DNA of 64,000 nt from Desulfotalea sp. Its GTDB lineage: Bacteria > Desulfobacterota > Desulfobulbia > Desulfobulbales > Desulfocapsaceae. Below are positions 38,138 to 47,780 of the stretch, piece after piece (position 1 is the first letter of the stretch; each line of letters begins with the position of its first letter). The DNA is taken from the NCBI GenBank assembly GCA_002733995.1, contig NVXR01000034.1, positions 62,001-126,000 on the forward strand. The letters are read 5' to 3'. The notes under the pieces were generated by a model. The model saw nothing but the letters and a program-made list of their open reading frames with translations, was not told the DNA's origin and did no database searches. Position numbers and translations under genes: made by a program.

Positions 38138-38463
38138 AAATGTTGTTAATTTAAAAAAGTAAAAGTATGTTGGGGTCAGGATTTCGATATTGTGAAAACA
38201 ATGTCCAAAATCCTTTAGTTTATACTCGGATAGGTTAATTTATTCAATCTAAAACGTCCTGAAACAGTGGTCTAACGTTTTGTTAGAAGTCTTGTATCCG
38301 TCTGATATTTAGTGGTTTATAGAGTGTTTCTTGTTTTTTAAGAAATAAATCTTACTGTAGGAGGTTGTCCCAGTCTGTTTTTTTTTCGCCGGGAGATGGC
38401 TTAAGTAGCCGAACCTTTGTCGCATTCAATCTTGTTGTATTACTCTCAAACTTTTTATTACCC
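38138..38463. other. Intergenic region between divergent M23 and ABC-F genes
   Basis: No gene. A short inverted repeat CTAAC-GTTTT-GTTAG (38271-38285) could be an operator. The 33 codons in front of the ABC-F start are open but unlike the family. Confidence 0.3.
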
Positions 38464-40284
38464 ATGTCAAATATTATTGTCTGTAAAGGAGTCTCAAAGT
38501 CATTTGGGCCTCAGGAATTATTTCAAAATATTGATTTAATAGTTCATTCTGGAGATAAGATCGGAGTTATCGGTCCCAATGGCTCTGGTAAATCGACCCT
38601 TTTGAAAATATTATGTGACCTTGAACAGTCCGATTCGGGCCAGGTCGTCCGCCAAAAATTCGTTCGCCTGAGTTATCTTGCTCAAACTGATCTCTTCGAC
38701 GATCAGCTAACGGTTTTTGATAATCTACTCGCGGCACTCGATGGTTTGGACTTTGAGGATGCCGAAAAATATACACTGGTTCATACCATTCTCAGCAGGG
38801 CTGATTTTGCCGACGATGATGAACTGGTTAAAAACCTGTCTGGTGGCTGGCGTAAGCGGCTTTCAATCTGTCGGGCATTGCTTACTAAACCGGATGTCCT
38901 AGTGATGGATGAGCCCACCAATCATCTCGATATTGAGGGTATTCTCTGGTTAGAAAAAATACTTGCCAATGGTAACGGGCCTGCGGCATATCTTATTGTC
39001 AGTCATGATCGACGCTTTCTTGAAAGCAGTACAAATAGAATAGTAGAACTTTCATCTGTCTATCCGAATGGGACGCTACAGGTTCAGGGGCCTTATTCTA
39101 AATTTGTTGAAGTACGGGAAGACTTTTTGAGTGGTCAGGCTGAGGAGGAGCTCAAGCTAGCCAATAAGGCAAAGCGTGAAGTTGAGTGGCTCAGACGTGG
39201 TCCAAAAGCCCGGGCGACAAAAGCGAAATACAGGATTGAAGAGGCACATAAGCTGACAGGAGAACTTGCCGAAGTCAAGGCCAGGAATCGTTCACTCTCC
39301 AATGTGCAGATCGATTTTGAAGCAACGGGTAGAAAGACCAAAAAGCTTCTTGAAATGATTGGAGTGACAAAGTCATTTGGCGACAATCTCCTTTTTGAAA
39401 ACCTTGATATTACTCTTGAACCCGGAAGCCGCTTAGGATTACTTGGGCGAAATGGATGTGGTAAGTCTACCCTTATGAAGATGCTGGCTGCTGGAGAAGA
39501 AGGTTCCAAGCACGCGGACCATGGAGAGATAAGGGTTGCCGATAAGGTGCAGATTGTTAATTTTGATCAGGATCGTGAAGGAATAGATCCCGACATAACC
39601 CTAAAACGCGCCCTGGCACCGGAGGGCGATTCCATAGTTTTTCGCGACCGGTCTTTGCACGTCGTTTCCTGGGCAAAGAAATTTCTTTTTCGGCCAGATC
39701 AGCTGGAAACTCGAGTCGGTCAATTATCCGGTGGAGAGCAGGCGAGGATTCTTATTGCTGGTCTCATGAGGTCTCCCGCCGATATACTCTTGCTTGATGA
39801 GCCGACCAATGATCTGGATATCGCCTCTTTGGATGTCCTGGAGGCAAGTCTGATCGATTTCCCCGGCGCCCTTGTCCTCGTAACCCATGATAGATTTTTA
39901 CTTGACCGTGTCTGTCATCGTTTACTTGGTTTTGGTGGTAAAAGTGGGGTTACCTATTATGCGGATTACATGCAATGGCTTGCTGATTTACCGGATGGGG
40001 CTCAAGAGAAGAAATTAGCGAAAAAGGCAACAGCTACTGCTAAGGCTTTAAAGAAAGGTGGGAAACTCTCCTATATGGACCAAAGGGAATACGACCAGAT
40101 CGAAGAAAAAATCGCCGAAGCAGAGGCGAAGGTGACAGGGCTACAGAAAAAAATGGATTTGCCGGAAGTGGTGTCAGACCAAGATCTACTTGCCGCCACC
40201 TGGGCGGAAATTGAACTCACCCAGGGTGAGATCGAAATGCTGTACAGCCGTTGGGACGAGTTAGAGGCTCAACTTGCAGGGTGA
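38464..40284 (+). CDS. ABC-F family ATPase (Uup-type)
   Basis: About 606 aa from ATG 38464, where homology begins (MSNIIVCKGVSKSFGPQELF). Two ABC domains in tandem: Walker A GPNGSGKST and GRNGCGKST, signatures LSGGWRKRLS and LSGGEQARI, Walker B VLVMDEPTNHLD and LLLDEPTNDLD. A linker rich in Arg and Lys lies between, and a C-terminal coiled coil (about 520-606) is of the Uup type that binds DNA or ribosomes. No membrane segments. ABC-F proteins act on ribosomes or in DNA-repair intermediates. The stop is 7 bp before the next gene. Confidence 0.93.
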   Translation: MSNIIVCKGVSKSFGPQELFQNIDLIVHSGDKIGVIGPNGSGKSTLLKILCDLEQSDSGQVVRQKFVRLSYLAQTDLFDDQLTVFDNLLAALDGLDFEDAEKYTLVHTILSRADFADDDELVKNLSGGWRKRLSICRALLTKPDVLVMDEPTNHLDIEGILWLEKILANGNGPAAYLIVSHDRRFLESSTNRIVELSSVYPNGTLQVQGPYSKFVEVREDFLSGQAEEELKLANKAKREVEWLRRGPKARATKAKYRIEEAHKLTGELAEVKARNRSLSNVQIDFEATGRKTKKLLEMIGVTKSFGDNLLFENLDITLEPGSRLGLLGRNGCGKSTLMKMLAAGEEGSKHADHGEIRVADKVQIVNFDQDREGIDPDITLKRALAPEGDSIVFRDRSLHVVSWAKKFLFRPDQLETRVGQLSGGEQARILIAGLMRSPADILLLDEPTNDLDIASLDVLEASLIDFPGALVLVTHDRFLLDRVCHRLLGFGGKSGVTYYADYMQWLADLPDGAQEKKLAKKATATAKALKKGGKLSYMDQREYDQIEEKIAEAEAKVTGLQKKMDLPEVVSDQDLLAATWAEIELTQGEIEMLYSRWDELEAQLAG

Positions 40285-40291
40285 CTGACAG

Positions 40292-41017
40292 ATGATATTT
40301 GCGATCCTCGCTGATGTTCATGGCAATTTCGAGGCCCTGGAAGCTGTCTCGGAAGATGTAAGGCAGTTTGCTGTGGATCGTGTTGTCTGTCTTGGTGATA
40401 ATGTCGGTTACGGGCCTGAGCCCGACGAGGTTGTCACCTTTATCCGTCGGCATGGCTATGACTCTGTTTTGGGAAACCATGAATTTGCCCTTTGCGACCC
40501 CCGGGCCCGGAGGTGGCTGAATTTTCAGGCTGCAGAAAATAATCAGATTACCAAGGGGTTGTTGAGTAAAGAGAACCTCGAATTCTCTTGTAAGCTTCCG
40601 TTAACTTTGGAGTTTGAGGGCGGTTATTTTGTCCATGCTTTCCCCAGAGAGTCTGTGTTTCGTTATCTGTCAAAGCAAAATGATGCTAGGATTGTGCAGT
40701 TGTTTCGTGCGTATAGCTCCTCGGTTTTCTTTGTGGGGCATACCCATGCACTACAGCTTGTGTTCGAGGAAGATGCGGCTATTGTGCGCCGCGAGCTGAA
40801 AAAAGAAACGCTTGTCCTGGAGCCTCACAAAAAATACATCGTTAACTGTGGTAGTGTGGGGCAGCCAAGGGATGGTGACAGATCAGCAAAATATGTTCTT
40901 TGGGACACTGTCGCTGCTTCGATTGAGGTGCGGTTTGTGGCCTACGATGCGCAAAAGACCATGGAAAAAATTAGAAAGTGCGGTTTTCCCCAGGCGTATG
41001 CGCTTCGTTTAGGCTAG
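40292..41017 (+). CDS. Calcineurin-like metallophosphoesterase (YfcE/MJ0936-type)
   Basis: 241 aa with the metal-site motifs in order: LADVHGNFEAL, LGDNVGYGPEPDEV, LGNHEFAL and FVGHTHA, ending in CGSVGQPRDGD. This is the compact bacterial/archaeal phosphodiesterase group. The substrate is unknown. Co-transcribed with the ABC-F gene, and followed after about 220 bp by a Ser/Thr kinase gene. Confidence 0.92.
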   Translation: MIFAILADVHGNFEALEAVSEDVRQFAVDRVVCLGDNVGYGPEPDEVVTFIRRHGYDSVLGNHEFALCDPRARRWLNFQAAENNQITKGLLSKENLEFSCKLPLTLEFEGGYFVHAFPRESVFRYLSKQNDARIVQLFRAYSSSVFFVGHTHALQLVFEEDAAIVRRELKKETLVLEPHKKYIVNCGSVGQPRDGDRSAKYVLWDTVAASIEVRFVAYDAQKTMEKIRKCGFPQAYALRLG

Positions 41018-41236
41018 TCCTTGTTTCTTAACAAGTCCCCATCTGTTGAGGAGACAAGAATTACCGCTGGCCCCTTTGCAAAGAGGCAATATTTTCTATC
41101 TTTGGCAAAGGTAAATCGGTCTGTTAACCATTGTATGGGGAGCCGTACCCTGGGCGAAATCGATTATAAGGAGTTATTGCTCCAAAAAACGTTAAATCTG
41201 GCAACGCCTGTACTGGGGTAAAATTCGGGTGAGGTG

Positions 41237-42577
41237 ATGAAAAAAATAGGTCGCTATGAAATAACTGGTCGTCTTGGCAGGGGAGCCATGAGTACTGTGT
41301 ACAAGGCTAAGGCTCCAGTCACCGGCCGTTTAGTGGCTCTTAAGGTTCTACAGCCAAGAGATTCTATCTTTGAGTCTTTAGTGGGCAACAGACGTTTGAG
41401 GGATATCTTTATTGAAGAGGGTAGGATCATGGGGGCTGTTTCCCATGATCATGTGGCTAAAATTATAGATTGTGACGAGCACCAAGGTCAGCCATTTATG
41501 GTGCTCGAATATTTTGCTCACTCTATAGGTGATTTTATTGGTGAGGCATACAGGGTTGAAGATCTTTCCAGGGTAATCTCTTTGGGGAAGGCCAAGCAGT
41601 ATCTGGATCAGACCTTGAGCGGCCTTGAACGCCTGCATTTTGGAGGGATTATCCATAGGGATGTTAAGCCTTACAACCTGATGATTACCAACGATGATCG
41701 GGTGAAGATTATAGACTTTGGCCTTTCCCGGGTGAGGGGTGAAGAAAAGATGCTTATTGCGGGCATGCAGGTGGGCTCGCCATACTATGCAGCGCCTGAA
41801 CAGGAACGTGCCCCTGAAAAAGCTGATGCCAGGGCAGATTTGTATAGTGTTGGAGTTCTTGCCTATAGAATGTTGACCGGCTCTCTTTTTAGTCGTTCTG
41901 CAAAGAAACCATCCCTCGCCGCCTTGCATCCAGAGGTCCGAAAGCCATGGGAGGTGTTTCTGCAAAAATCGGTGGCGGCCTTAGCCGCAAATCGTTTTGA
42001 AAGTGCAGAGTCAATGCGTCTTGCTTTGGCTGTATTACCGGTGGCCCAGGTTGAGGTGTCCCAAGATGAACTAGATTGTTCGGTTGCTTATCCCCATTTT
42101 TCAGCAGAAATCAGGTCTGAACCTACCCGGGTAATGCTCAAAGATATACGGGAACTACTCGGTCTGGATGAGCTCTTTCGGCCTGTAAGGTATCATCGAC
42201 AAAATTTTACTGCGGTGACCGATGGGCTTGCTCTAGATACCAATAGTGGCCTTTTCTGGCAACGAAGAGGGGCGGGGTTCAGTCTTAACTGGCAGCAGGC
42301 CCATGAGTATATCGATTATCTCAACAGGCTCGGGTGGGAAGGGAAGACAGATTGGCGTCTCCCCACCGTGGAAGAGTTTAAGCTTGTCCTCAACCCGCCT
42401 CTGCGCGCTGCTCCATGTTCAAATTGGCCGCTCTTTGACTCTTCTGTGCACTGGGTGTGGACGGCGGATCATGTCAATAAGAAGCAGGCCTGGATTGTTG
42501 ATGTGATTGAAAGTTTTTTCCAACGTTTAGACCGAGATGGCTCTGCCTCGGTCTGTGCCGTTAGTTCCTCCAGCTGA
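41237..42577 (+). CDS. Ser/Thr protein kinase with C-terminal DUF1566-like domain
   Basis: About 446 aa from ATG 41237. The kinase domain (about 5-275) is complete: glycine loop GRLGRGAMSTVYKA, Lys in VALKVL, HRDVKPYNLM catalytic loop and DFGLSR. No membrane helix follows, unlike PknB. The last 110 aa (about 325-440) have the DUF1566 pattern LFWQRRGAGF...WQQAHEYIDYLN...DWRLPTVEE, usually found in exported or receptor-like proteins. A soluble kinase carrying such a domain is unusual. Converges with the threonine aldolase gene. Confidence 0.88.
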   Translation: MKKIGRYEITGRLGRGAMSTVYKAKAPVTGRLVALKVLQPRDSIFESLVGNRRLRDIFIEEGRIMGAVSHDHVAKIIDCDEHQGQPFMVLEYFAHSIGDFIGEAYRVEDLSRVISLGKAKQYLDQTLSGLERLHFGGIIHRDVKPYNLMITNDDRVKIIDFGLSRVRGEEKMLIAGMQVGSPYYAAPEQERAPEKADARADLYSVGVLAYRMLTGSLFSRSAKKPSLAALHPEVRKPWEVFLQKSVAALAANRFESAESMRLALAVLPVAQVEVSQDELDCSVAYPHFSAEIRSEPTRVMLKDIRELLGLDELFRPVRYHRQNFTAVTDGLALDTNSGLFWQRRGAGFSLNWQQAHEYIDYLNRLGWEGKTDWRLPTVEEFKLVLNPPLRAAPCSNWPLFDSSVHWVWTADHVNKKQAWIVDVIESFFQRLDRDGSASVCAVSSSS

Positions 42578-42581
42578 ATGC

Positions 42582-43595
42582 TTACTGTTTGAAGAAGTTT
42601 GCAATCCGTTCCAGCACCAAAGTAATATCATCAGTATTTATATCAAGATGGGTTACCAGTCGCGTCGTTTTCCCGGGACTGATGAGTATATGGTTTTGGG
42701 CGAGGTACCGCGCAAGCTCCTCTGCTGTCGTAGGGTTCATGCTAAGAAAAACCATATTAGTGTCAACGCTGTCTACGGCAATAGAAGGATGATTTTTAAA
42801 GCCATGGGCCAGAAGCCTTGCGTTGTCGTGGTCTGCTTCAAGGCGGCTAATGTTGTTCTCAATAGCGTAGATTCCAGCTGCCGCCAAGATGCCTGCTTGA
42901 CGCATACCGCCACCGACCATTTTCCTCCACCGTCGTGCTTTTTCAATAAACGTTTTTGTTCCACAAAGAACCGATCCCACCGGAGCACCTAACCCCTTCG
43001 AGAGACAGATAGATGTTGAATCGAAGTGTTGCGTAATTGTCTGCACCTCGGTCTTTTGTTCGACAACTGCATTGAATAATCGTGCACCGTCAAGATGGAG
43101 CTTGAGCCGATGCCGTTGGCAAAATAAAGAGGCTTCTTTAAGGTACGAAAGCGGCAGTGCTTTACCATTTTGAGTGTTCTCAAGGCAGAGGAGTCTGGTC
43201 TTTGCAAAATGAAAATCATCCTCTTTGATCTTTTCTTCTACCTTGGCAAGATCAAGGGTGGCATCAGGCTCAAAATCCAGTGGTTGGGGTTGGATTGAGC
43301 CTAGAACTGCTGCCCCACCCGCCTCATACTTGTATGTATGTGCTGTTTGGCCAACGATGTACTCGTCCCCCCGGTCACAGTGGCTCATAATACCAATGAG
43401 GTTTGCCTGTGTTCCACTTGCAGCGAAAAGAGATGCTTCAAAACCCGTGAGCTCAGCAATCTTTTCCTGTAACAGATTGACGCTGGGGTCATCGCCATAT
43501 ACGTCATCTCCCACCGGGGCTTCCAGCATTTGAGCACGCATCGGTTTTGATGGCTTTGTTACTGTATCGCTGCGCAGATCAATTATCTTTTGCAT
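42582..43595 (-). CDS. ltaE: Low-specificity L-threonine aldolase
   Basis: 337 aa, PLP fold type I. RSDTVTKPSKPMR at the N-terminus, GTQANLIG, and the PLP Lys in STSICLSKGLGAPVGSVLCG. It splits threonine or allo-threonine to glycine and acetaldehyde. The symbol follows family usage. Single minus-strand gene; stop codons of this gene and the kinase gene are 4 bp apart. Confidence 0.93.
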   Translation of the reverse strand: MQKIIDLRSDTVTKPSKPMRAQMLEAPVGDDVYGDDPSVNLLQEKIAELTGFEASLFAASGTQANLIGIMSHCDRGDEYIVGQTAHTYKYEAGGAAVLGSIQPQPLDFEPDATLDLAKVEEKIKEDDFHFAKTRLLCLENTQNGKALPLSYLKEASLFCQRHRLKLHLDGARLFNAVVEQKTEVQTITQHFDSTSICLSKGLGAPVGSVLCGTKTFIEKARRWRKMVGGGMRQAGILAAAGIYAIENNISRLEADHDNARLLAHGFKNHPSIAVDSVDTNMVFLSMNPTTAEELARYLAQNHILISPGKTTRLVTHLDINTDDITLVLERIANFFKQ

Positions 43596-43873
43596 AGTTT
43601 TTCGTCTTGTTGTTTCTCTAGTAAAAAAGGATTATGTATCTCCGCTGGTCGTAGTGCCTAGTTTTAAATTGCAGGTATGAAAAACAAGTTTTTAGAGAGT
43701 ATATAAAAGTAACAATTTTAACGCTAACAACAGGCAGACTTTAGGGTCGACTTTTAGCCCTCTCGTCTTGGTTGCTTTTTCGTTTACCAAGGTTAGTAAT
43801 AATACAATATCCTCCGCTTTCGCTATATAATAAAGGGGTGTGGTAACGTGAAAATGATCAAAGAGATATATTT
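43596..43873. other. Intergenic region between divergent ltaE and the ligase gene
   Basis: No gene. TATAAT at about 43824 with a weak upstream element could be the -10 of the ligase gene. Confidence 0.3.
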
Positions 43874-45835
43874 ATGAGTATGGAATTAAGTAAAGAACAG
43901 AGTAGCATTTTACAACAGACCGGGTTTCAATTTTCCGTATTGACTGACGGGCTGTTTTTGCAAGTCGCACATCTGGAACAAGATGTCTCTGGGCTGACAG
44001 ATGATATGCTGATTGAGTTTTTGACTGCGGCAAACCTGCTTTATCGGGGAGGTGCGCCTTGTGTTGCGGATGATGTGTATGACTTTATCTTCCTTGCCGA
44101 ATTAAAAAGGCGGAATCCTGGGCATCCATTTTTGCTGGAGGTTGAGCCGGAGGCAAATGTCAGCGCAAAAACTGTTCTTTTGCCGGAGCGGATGCTTTCA
44201 ACGGATAAGGCGTATGGCGTGAAAGACATCGAGCGATGGGCGAAGAGGGTTGAAAAGGCGGCAAAAGAGTGCGGGGTAGATTTTACCCAGATCCAGTTTC
44301 GTGCCACCCCTAAACTTGATGGCTATGCAGCTTATGATGACGGTACCACCTTTTATACCCGTGGCAATGGTCGAAAGGGGACGGATATCAGCCGGGTTTT
44401 TGCCCGTGGTCTAAAGGTGGCAGAGGAAGGGAGCCGGGGCCAGGGGCCCGGTGAGATTGTGGTGAAAAAGTCCTACTTCAGGGAGCATCTGCAGACGCAC
44501 TTTGAAAACTCGCGTAACTTTCAGGCAAGTCTTATCAAAGAAAAAGAACTGGAAGAGCCTGCTGCAAAAGCCATGGACTGTGGTGCAGCTTTGTTTTATC
44601 CGTTTAGGGCGCTGCCTTCTAGGCAGGGGACTTGGGCTGAACTTTCTCCTCAGTTTGATGGGATAGTGGAGCAGCTTTGGGACGAGGTTGATTTTGATAT
44701 TGACGGTATTGTCTTTGAGATAACTGACCGGCAGGTAAAAGATCATATGGGGGCCACAAGGCACCACCACCGCTGGCAGATTGCCTATAAGCAGAATACT
44801 GAGACGGCGGAGGTCCGCGTTCTTGGGGTGGTGGCGCAAACTTCACGGTCAGGGCGGGTAAATCCTGTAGCTGAAGTTGAACCCACGAGGTTGAGTGGTG
44901 CGCTTATCAGTCGGGCAACTGCCCATCATTATGGGATGGTGAGGGATAAAGGTATTGGCACGGGGGCTCTGATCAAGCTTTCCAGAAGTGGCGAAGTTAT
45001 TCCTAAAATAGAAAAGGTGCTGGTGTCTGTGGAGCCAACTTTACCTGATGTCTGCCCGAGTTGCGGCGCTGCCCTTGTCTGGGAAAGTGACTATCTTATC
45101 TGTGTTAATGTGATGAATTGTACCGCACAGAAAACCCATACCATCGAACACTTCTTTAAAGTGCTGGGGAATGTTGATGGGTTTGGGCCTTCTTCTATCT
45201 CAAAGATGTATGCAGGGGGAGTGCAATGTCTATCCCAGATATACACCCTTGACGAGGAAGCCTTTGTCTCATTTGGTTTTGGACCAAAACAGGCCGAGAA
45301 TATGGTGACGCAGCTGCAGCGAAGTAGACAGGAGTCCATTGAAGATTGGCGTTTTTTGGCTGCTTTTGGCATCCATCGTATGGGGATGGGAAATTGTGAA
45401 AAGCTGCTTAGTGCCTACAAGCTTGAGGATATCTTTGCTCTTGATCGGCAGAAAATTGTTAAGATAAAGGGCTTTAGCGAGAAAATAGCCGATGAGATTC
45501 TACCGGGTCTTGCAAGTGTGAAGGAGGTGTTCTTTGCACTGTATAACCTTGGCTTTAACCTTGTCAGGACTTCGGTATTAGAGGAAACGGATCTGTTGGA
45601 TCAAGGCCTCCTTTCGGACCAACTTGTTGTTTTTACCGGCACCATGCAGGGGAGTCGTGATGAGATGAAAAAGCAGGCTAAAAGCCTTGGAGCTAAGATC
45701 GGAAGTTCTATTACCGGCAAGACAACGTTACTTGTTTGTGGTGAAAAGGTAGGCGCTTCAAAGTTGAAAAAAGCTGGAGATCTTGGAGTGAAGATACTCA
45801 GTGAATCTGAGTATCTTCAGTTGATTGGCGAGTAG
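43874..45835 (+). CDS. Divergent NAD-dependent DNA ligase
   Basis: 653 aa. LigA-type domains in order: a shortened Ia region, adenylation domain with nucleophile Lys in PKLDGYAAYDDG, motif III-like RGNGRKGTDIS, motif IV DGIVFEI and motif V WQIAYKQ, OB fold with SGRVNPVAEV, a four-Cys zinc finger (CPSCGAAL...C...C), HhH repeats, and a BRCT domain (about 575-653; VVFTGTMQGSRDEM). The key residues are present, but the sequence is far from ordinary LigA (for example KLDGYA for KLDGLA, and HHHRWQIAYKQN). It may be a second ligase rather than the essential one. The last codons form a perfect 12-bp hairpin. Confidence 0.88.
   Translation: MSMELSKEQSSILQQTGFQFSVLTDGLFLQVAHLEQDVSGLTDDMLIEFLTAANLLYRGGAPCVADDVYDFIFLAELKRRNPGHPFLLEVEPEANVSAKTVLLPERMLSTDKAYGVKDIERWAKRVEKAAKECGVDFTQIQFRATPKLDGYAAYDDGTTFYTRGNGRKGTDISRVFARGLKVAEEGSRGQGPGEIVVKKSYFREHLQTHFENSRNFQASLIKEKELEEPAAKAMDCGAALFYPFRALPSRQGTWAELSPQFDGIVEQLWDEVDFDIDGIVFEITDRQVKDHMGATRHHHRWQIAYKQNTETAEVRVLGVVAQTSRSGRVNPVAEVEPTRLSGALISRATAHHYGMVRDKGIGTGALIKLSRSGEVIPKIEKVLVSVEPTLPDVCPSCGAALVWESDYLICVNVMNCTAQKTHTIEHFFKVLGNVDGFGPSSISKMYAGGVQCLSQIYTLDEEAFVSFGFGPKQAENMVTQLQRSRQESIEDWRFLAAFGIHRMGMGNCEKLLSAYKLEDIFALDRQKIVKIKGFSEKIADEILPGLASVKEVFFALYNLGFNLVRTSVLEETDLLDQGLLSDQLVVFTGTMQGSRDEMKKQAKSLGAKIGSSITGKTTLLVCGEKVGASKLKKAGDLGVKILSESEYLQLIGE
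45790..45818. repeat. Perfect hairpin at the 3' end of the ligase gene
   Basis: GAAGATACTCAG - TGAAT - CTGAGTATCTTC, 12 bp with a 5-nt loop, inside the last codons. No T run. Confidence 0.7.
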
Positions 45836-45840
45836 GTAAT

Positions 45841-45913
45841 GTCTGTCCCTTAGGTGACGGTTGGGTTGTCTGGCGCCTTACCGTAGGGCGAGATATCCCA
45901 TTGAGGGGCAGAC
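45841..45913. ncRNA. Candidate structured RNA between ligase and tautomerase genes
   Basis: Outer pairing GTCTGTCCCTTAG (45841-45853) with TTGAGGGGCAGAC (45901-45913), allowing G-U pairs on one strand only, and an inner 7-bp hairpin CGCCTTA-CCG-TAGGGCG (45874-45890). It sits between convergent genes. It could be a bidirectional terminator replacement or a small RNA. Confidence 0.3.
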
Positions 45914-45924
45914 ACGGACTATGC

Positions 45925-46113
45925 TCACTTTGGTGGTTCGAGAAGTTTTCCGGCCTTGGCGATGTTTTCATGGGGGACTTCATCGATGAAAAGAAGGACC
46001 GCTTCTGGTGGCTTATTGGCAACTCTGCTGATAACCTCAGTGACGCCCTGTGCTATTTCTGCCTTTTGTTCTTTGGTCAAGGTTCCTGCAACTCTGATGT
46101 TTACGTATGGCAT
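45925..46113 (-). CDS. 4-oxalocrotonate tautomerase family protein
   Basis: 62 aa, usual subunit length. After removal of Met, Pro1 is the catalytic base (MPYVNIRVAG). The core TKEQKAEIAQGVTEVI is typical. The substrate is unknown, as for most small tautomerases. AGGAG site 5 nt upstream. Single gene. Confidence 0.9.
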   Translation of the reverse strand: MPYVNIRVAGTLTKEQKAEIAQGVTEVISRVANKPPEAVLLFIDEVPHENIAKAGKLLEPPK

Positions 46114-46385
46114 TACAACTCCTGTAGTATCTTAAAATATTAATGTCTGTTTACCTTTAGTGGTCACGTTTTTCTCTCTAGCAATTATTATGCGCAGAGT
46201 AGATATGCCGGGCGACTGCAAGTGTTCAGACAGATGTGTCAATCTGTTGTAGAGTACCTGTTTTTAGTCCGCTGACAAAGTGATTTTTTCGGGCCCCGTT
46301 GTGGAGATGGAATGGCAAGCGTGTCTTTTTGTCAGGGCGGTGGAAAGATCATCTTGAACCTAACTGATTAAGGGGGAACTACGAT

Positions 46386-47414
46386 ATGCACATTCTAGTA
46401 ACTGGTGGGGCTGGCTACATTGGCAGCCACACCTGTCTTGAGTTGTTGAGTTGTGGTCACAGGGTAACTGTAGTTGATAATCTGTCCAACGCCAGTATTG
46501 AATCGCTCAGCCGTGTTGAGACATTAACTGGACGGAAGGTTAACTTTTGTAAAGTCGACCTTCTCGATAGGCAGGGGCTGCGTGGGGTATTTAAGAGTTG
46601 TGATGCTCGTTTTGATGCCGTGATTCACTTTGCCGGCAAAAAGGCGGTGGGGGAATCGGTTGCAAACCCCTTACTCTATTACCATAATAATATAACCGGG
46701 ACTCTGGTACTCGCTGAAGTGATGGCAGAATATGGTGTGAAGAATATAATTTTCAGTTCTTCTGCAACCGTTTATGGTGATCCTGCAACAGTCCCAATCT
46801 CGGAAGATTTTCCACTTTCCTGCACCAATCCCTATGGTCGTACAAAACTCATGGTTGAGGAAATTTTACAAGATATTGTTGTGGCAGATCCGCAATGGAA
46901 CGTCTGTTTGCTCAGGTATTTTAACCCTGTCGGTGCCCATAAGAGCGGTTTGATTGGGGAAGATCCCCATGGTACCCCTAGTAATCTTATGCCTTATATC
47001 TCTCAGGTTGCAGTCGGTAAACTCGCTCAACTCTCAGTTTTTGGTGGTGATTATGAGACCAAGGATGGGACCGGTGTAAGAGATTATATACATGTGGTTG
47101 ACCTTGCACTGGGCCACGTGAAAGCGGTGGAGAGGATTGTGCAAAATCCTGGGGTTGTTATTTGTAATCTTGGAACCGGCAAGGGGTACAGTGTGCTCGA
47201 AATGGTTAGAGCTTTTGCCGAGGTCAGTGGTAAGGAAATAGCGTATAAGATCGCCGACAGAAGGGCGGGAGATATTGCTGCGTGTTATGCAAATCCTGCA
47301 AAGGCATTGCGCGAATTAGGCTGGCAAACTCAGTATGGACTCCATGAAATGTGTGAAGATACTTGGCGGTGGCAGCAAAACAATCCTAACGGCTATGGAA
47401 GAGAAATTATGTAG
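46386..47414 (+). CDS. galE: UDP-glucose 4-epimerase
   Basis: 342 aa, extended SDR. NAD motif [12 protein letters not shown], catalytic Ser-Ser-Ala in FSSSATVYG and YxxxK ([11 protein letters not shown]). The C-terminal region has the GalE pattern [13 protein letters not shown]. It converts UDP-glucose and UDP-galactose for surface polysaccharide or LPS. GGGGG site upstream. Followed by a probable terminator. Confidence 0.95.
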   Translation: MHILVTGGAGYIGSHTCLELLSCGHRVTVVDNLSNASIESLSRVETLTGRKVNFCKVDLLDRQGLRGVFKSCDARFDAVIHFAGKKAVGESVANPLLYYHNNITGTLVLAEVMAEYGVKNIIFSSSATVYGDPATVPISEDFPLSCTNPYGRTKLMVEEILQDIVVADPQWNVCLLRYFNPVGAHKSGLIGEDPHGTPSNLMPYISQVAVGKLAQLSVFGGDYETKDGTGVRDYIHVVDLALGHVKAVERIVQNPGVVICNLGTGKGYSVLEMVRAFAEVSGKEIAYKIADRRAGDIAACYANPAKALRELGWQTQYGLHEMCEDTWRWQQNNPNGYGREIM

Positions 47415-47464
47415 TCATTGTAGGGCGTATCTCAATAATTTTAAAAAATAAATTGTTTTTTTAT

Positions 47465-47500
47465 CCCCCATTTCAATTGCGATTTGGGGGCTTGTTTTTA
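47465..47500 (+). terminator. Probable terminator of galE
   Basis: Stem CCCCCA / TGGGGG with a 14-nt loop, then CTTGTTTTT. Confidence 0.65.
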
Positions 47501-47780
47501 GTGGTACCATTTTCCATGAAAGCAAACTAATGCATACTTTTTTTGTTGCGCCGTTTGTCTGTTTTCGTCTTGCTTAAGTTGCCGATAATTCACTATTTGT
47601 CTGTCGTTGGTGTTTTTGTTAATTCTATTCTGTTCACTGAGCAGTGGGAATGCTTGAGTTGTGTTTATATGTTTGTAATGATGTTCTATCTCCTACTATT
47701 GTCGAGAAAAACGGTGTTGCGCTAATGATTTTCTGGTGGTACTTTCCCTGAAACTTTGAACACGAGGCACTGTTTGCACA
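47501..47780. other. Leader region of the Hdr-Mvh cluster
   Basis: With the terminator upstream, 365 bp separate galE from the cluster. No gene, -24/-12 motif or clear sigma70 promoter was recognised. A promoter for the selenoprotein cluster should lie here. Confidence 0.35.

Noticed and set aside
41021..41221. Possible 66-codon gene between the phosphoesterase and kinase genes
   Set aside because: Starts 3 bp after the previous stop without a ribosome site and has no coding-like features.
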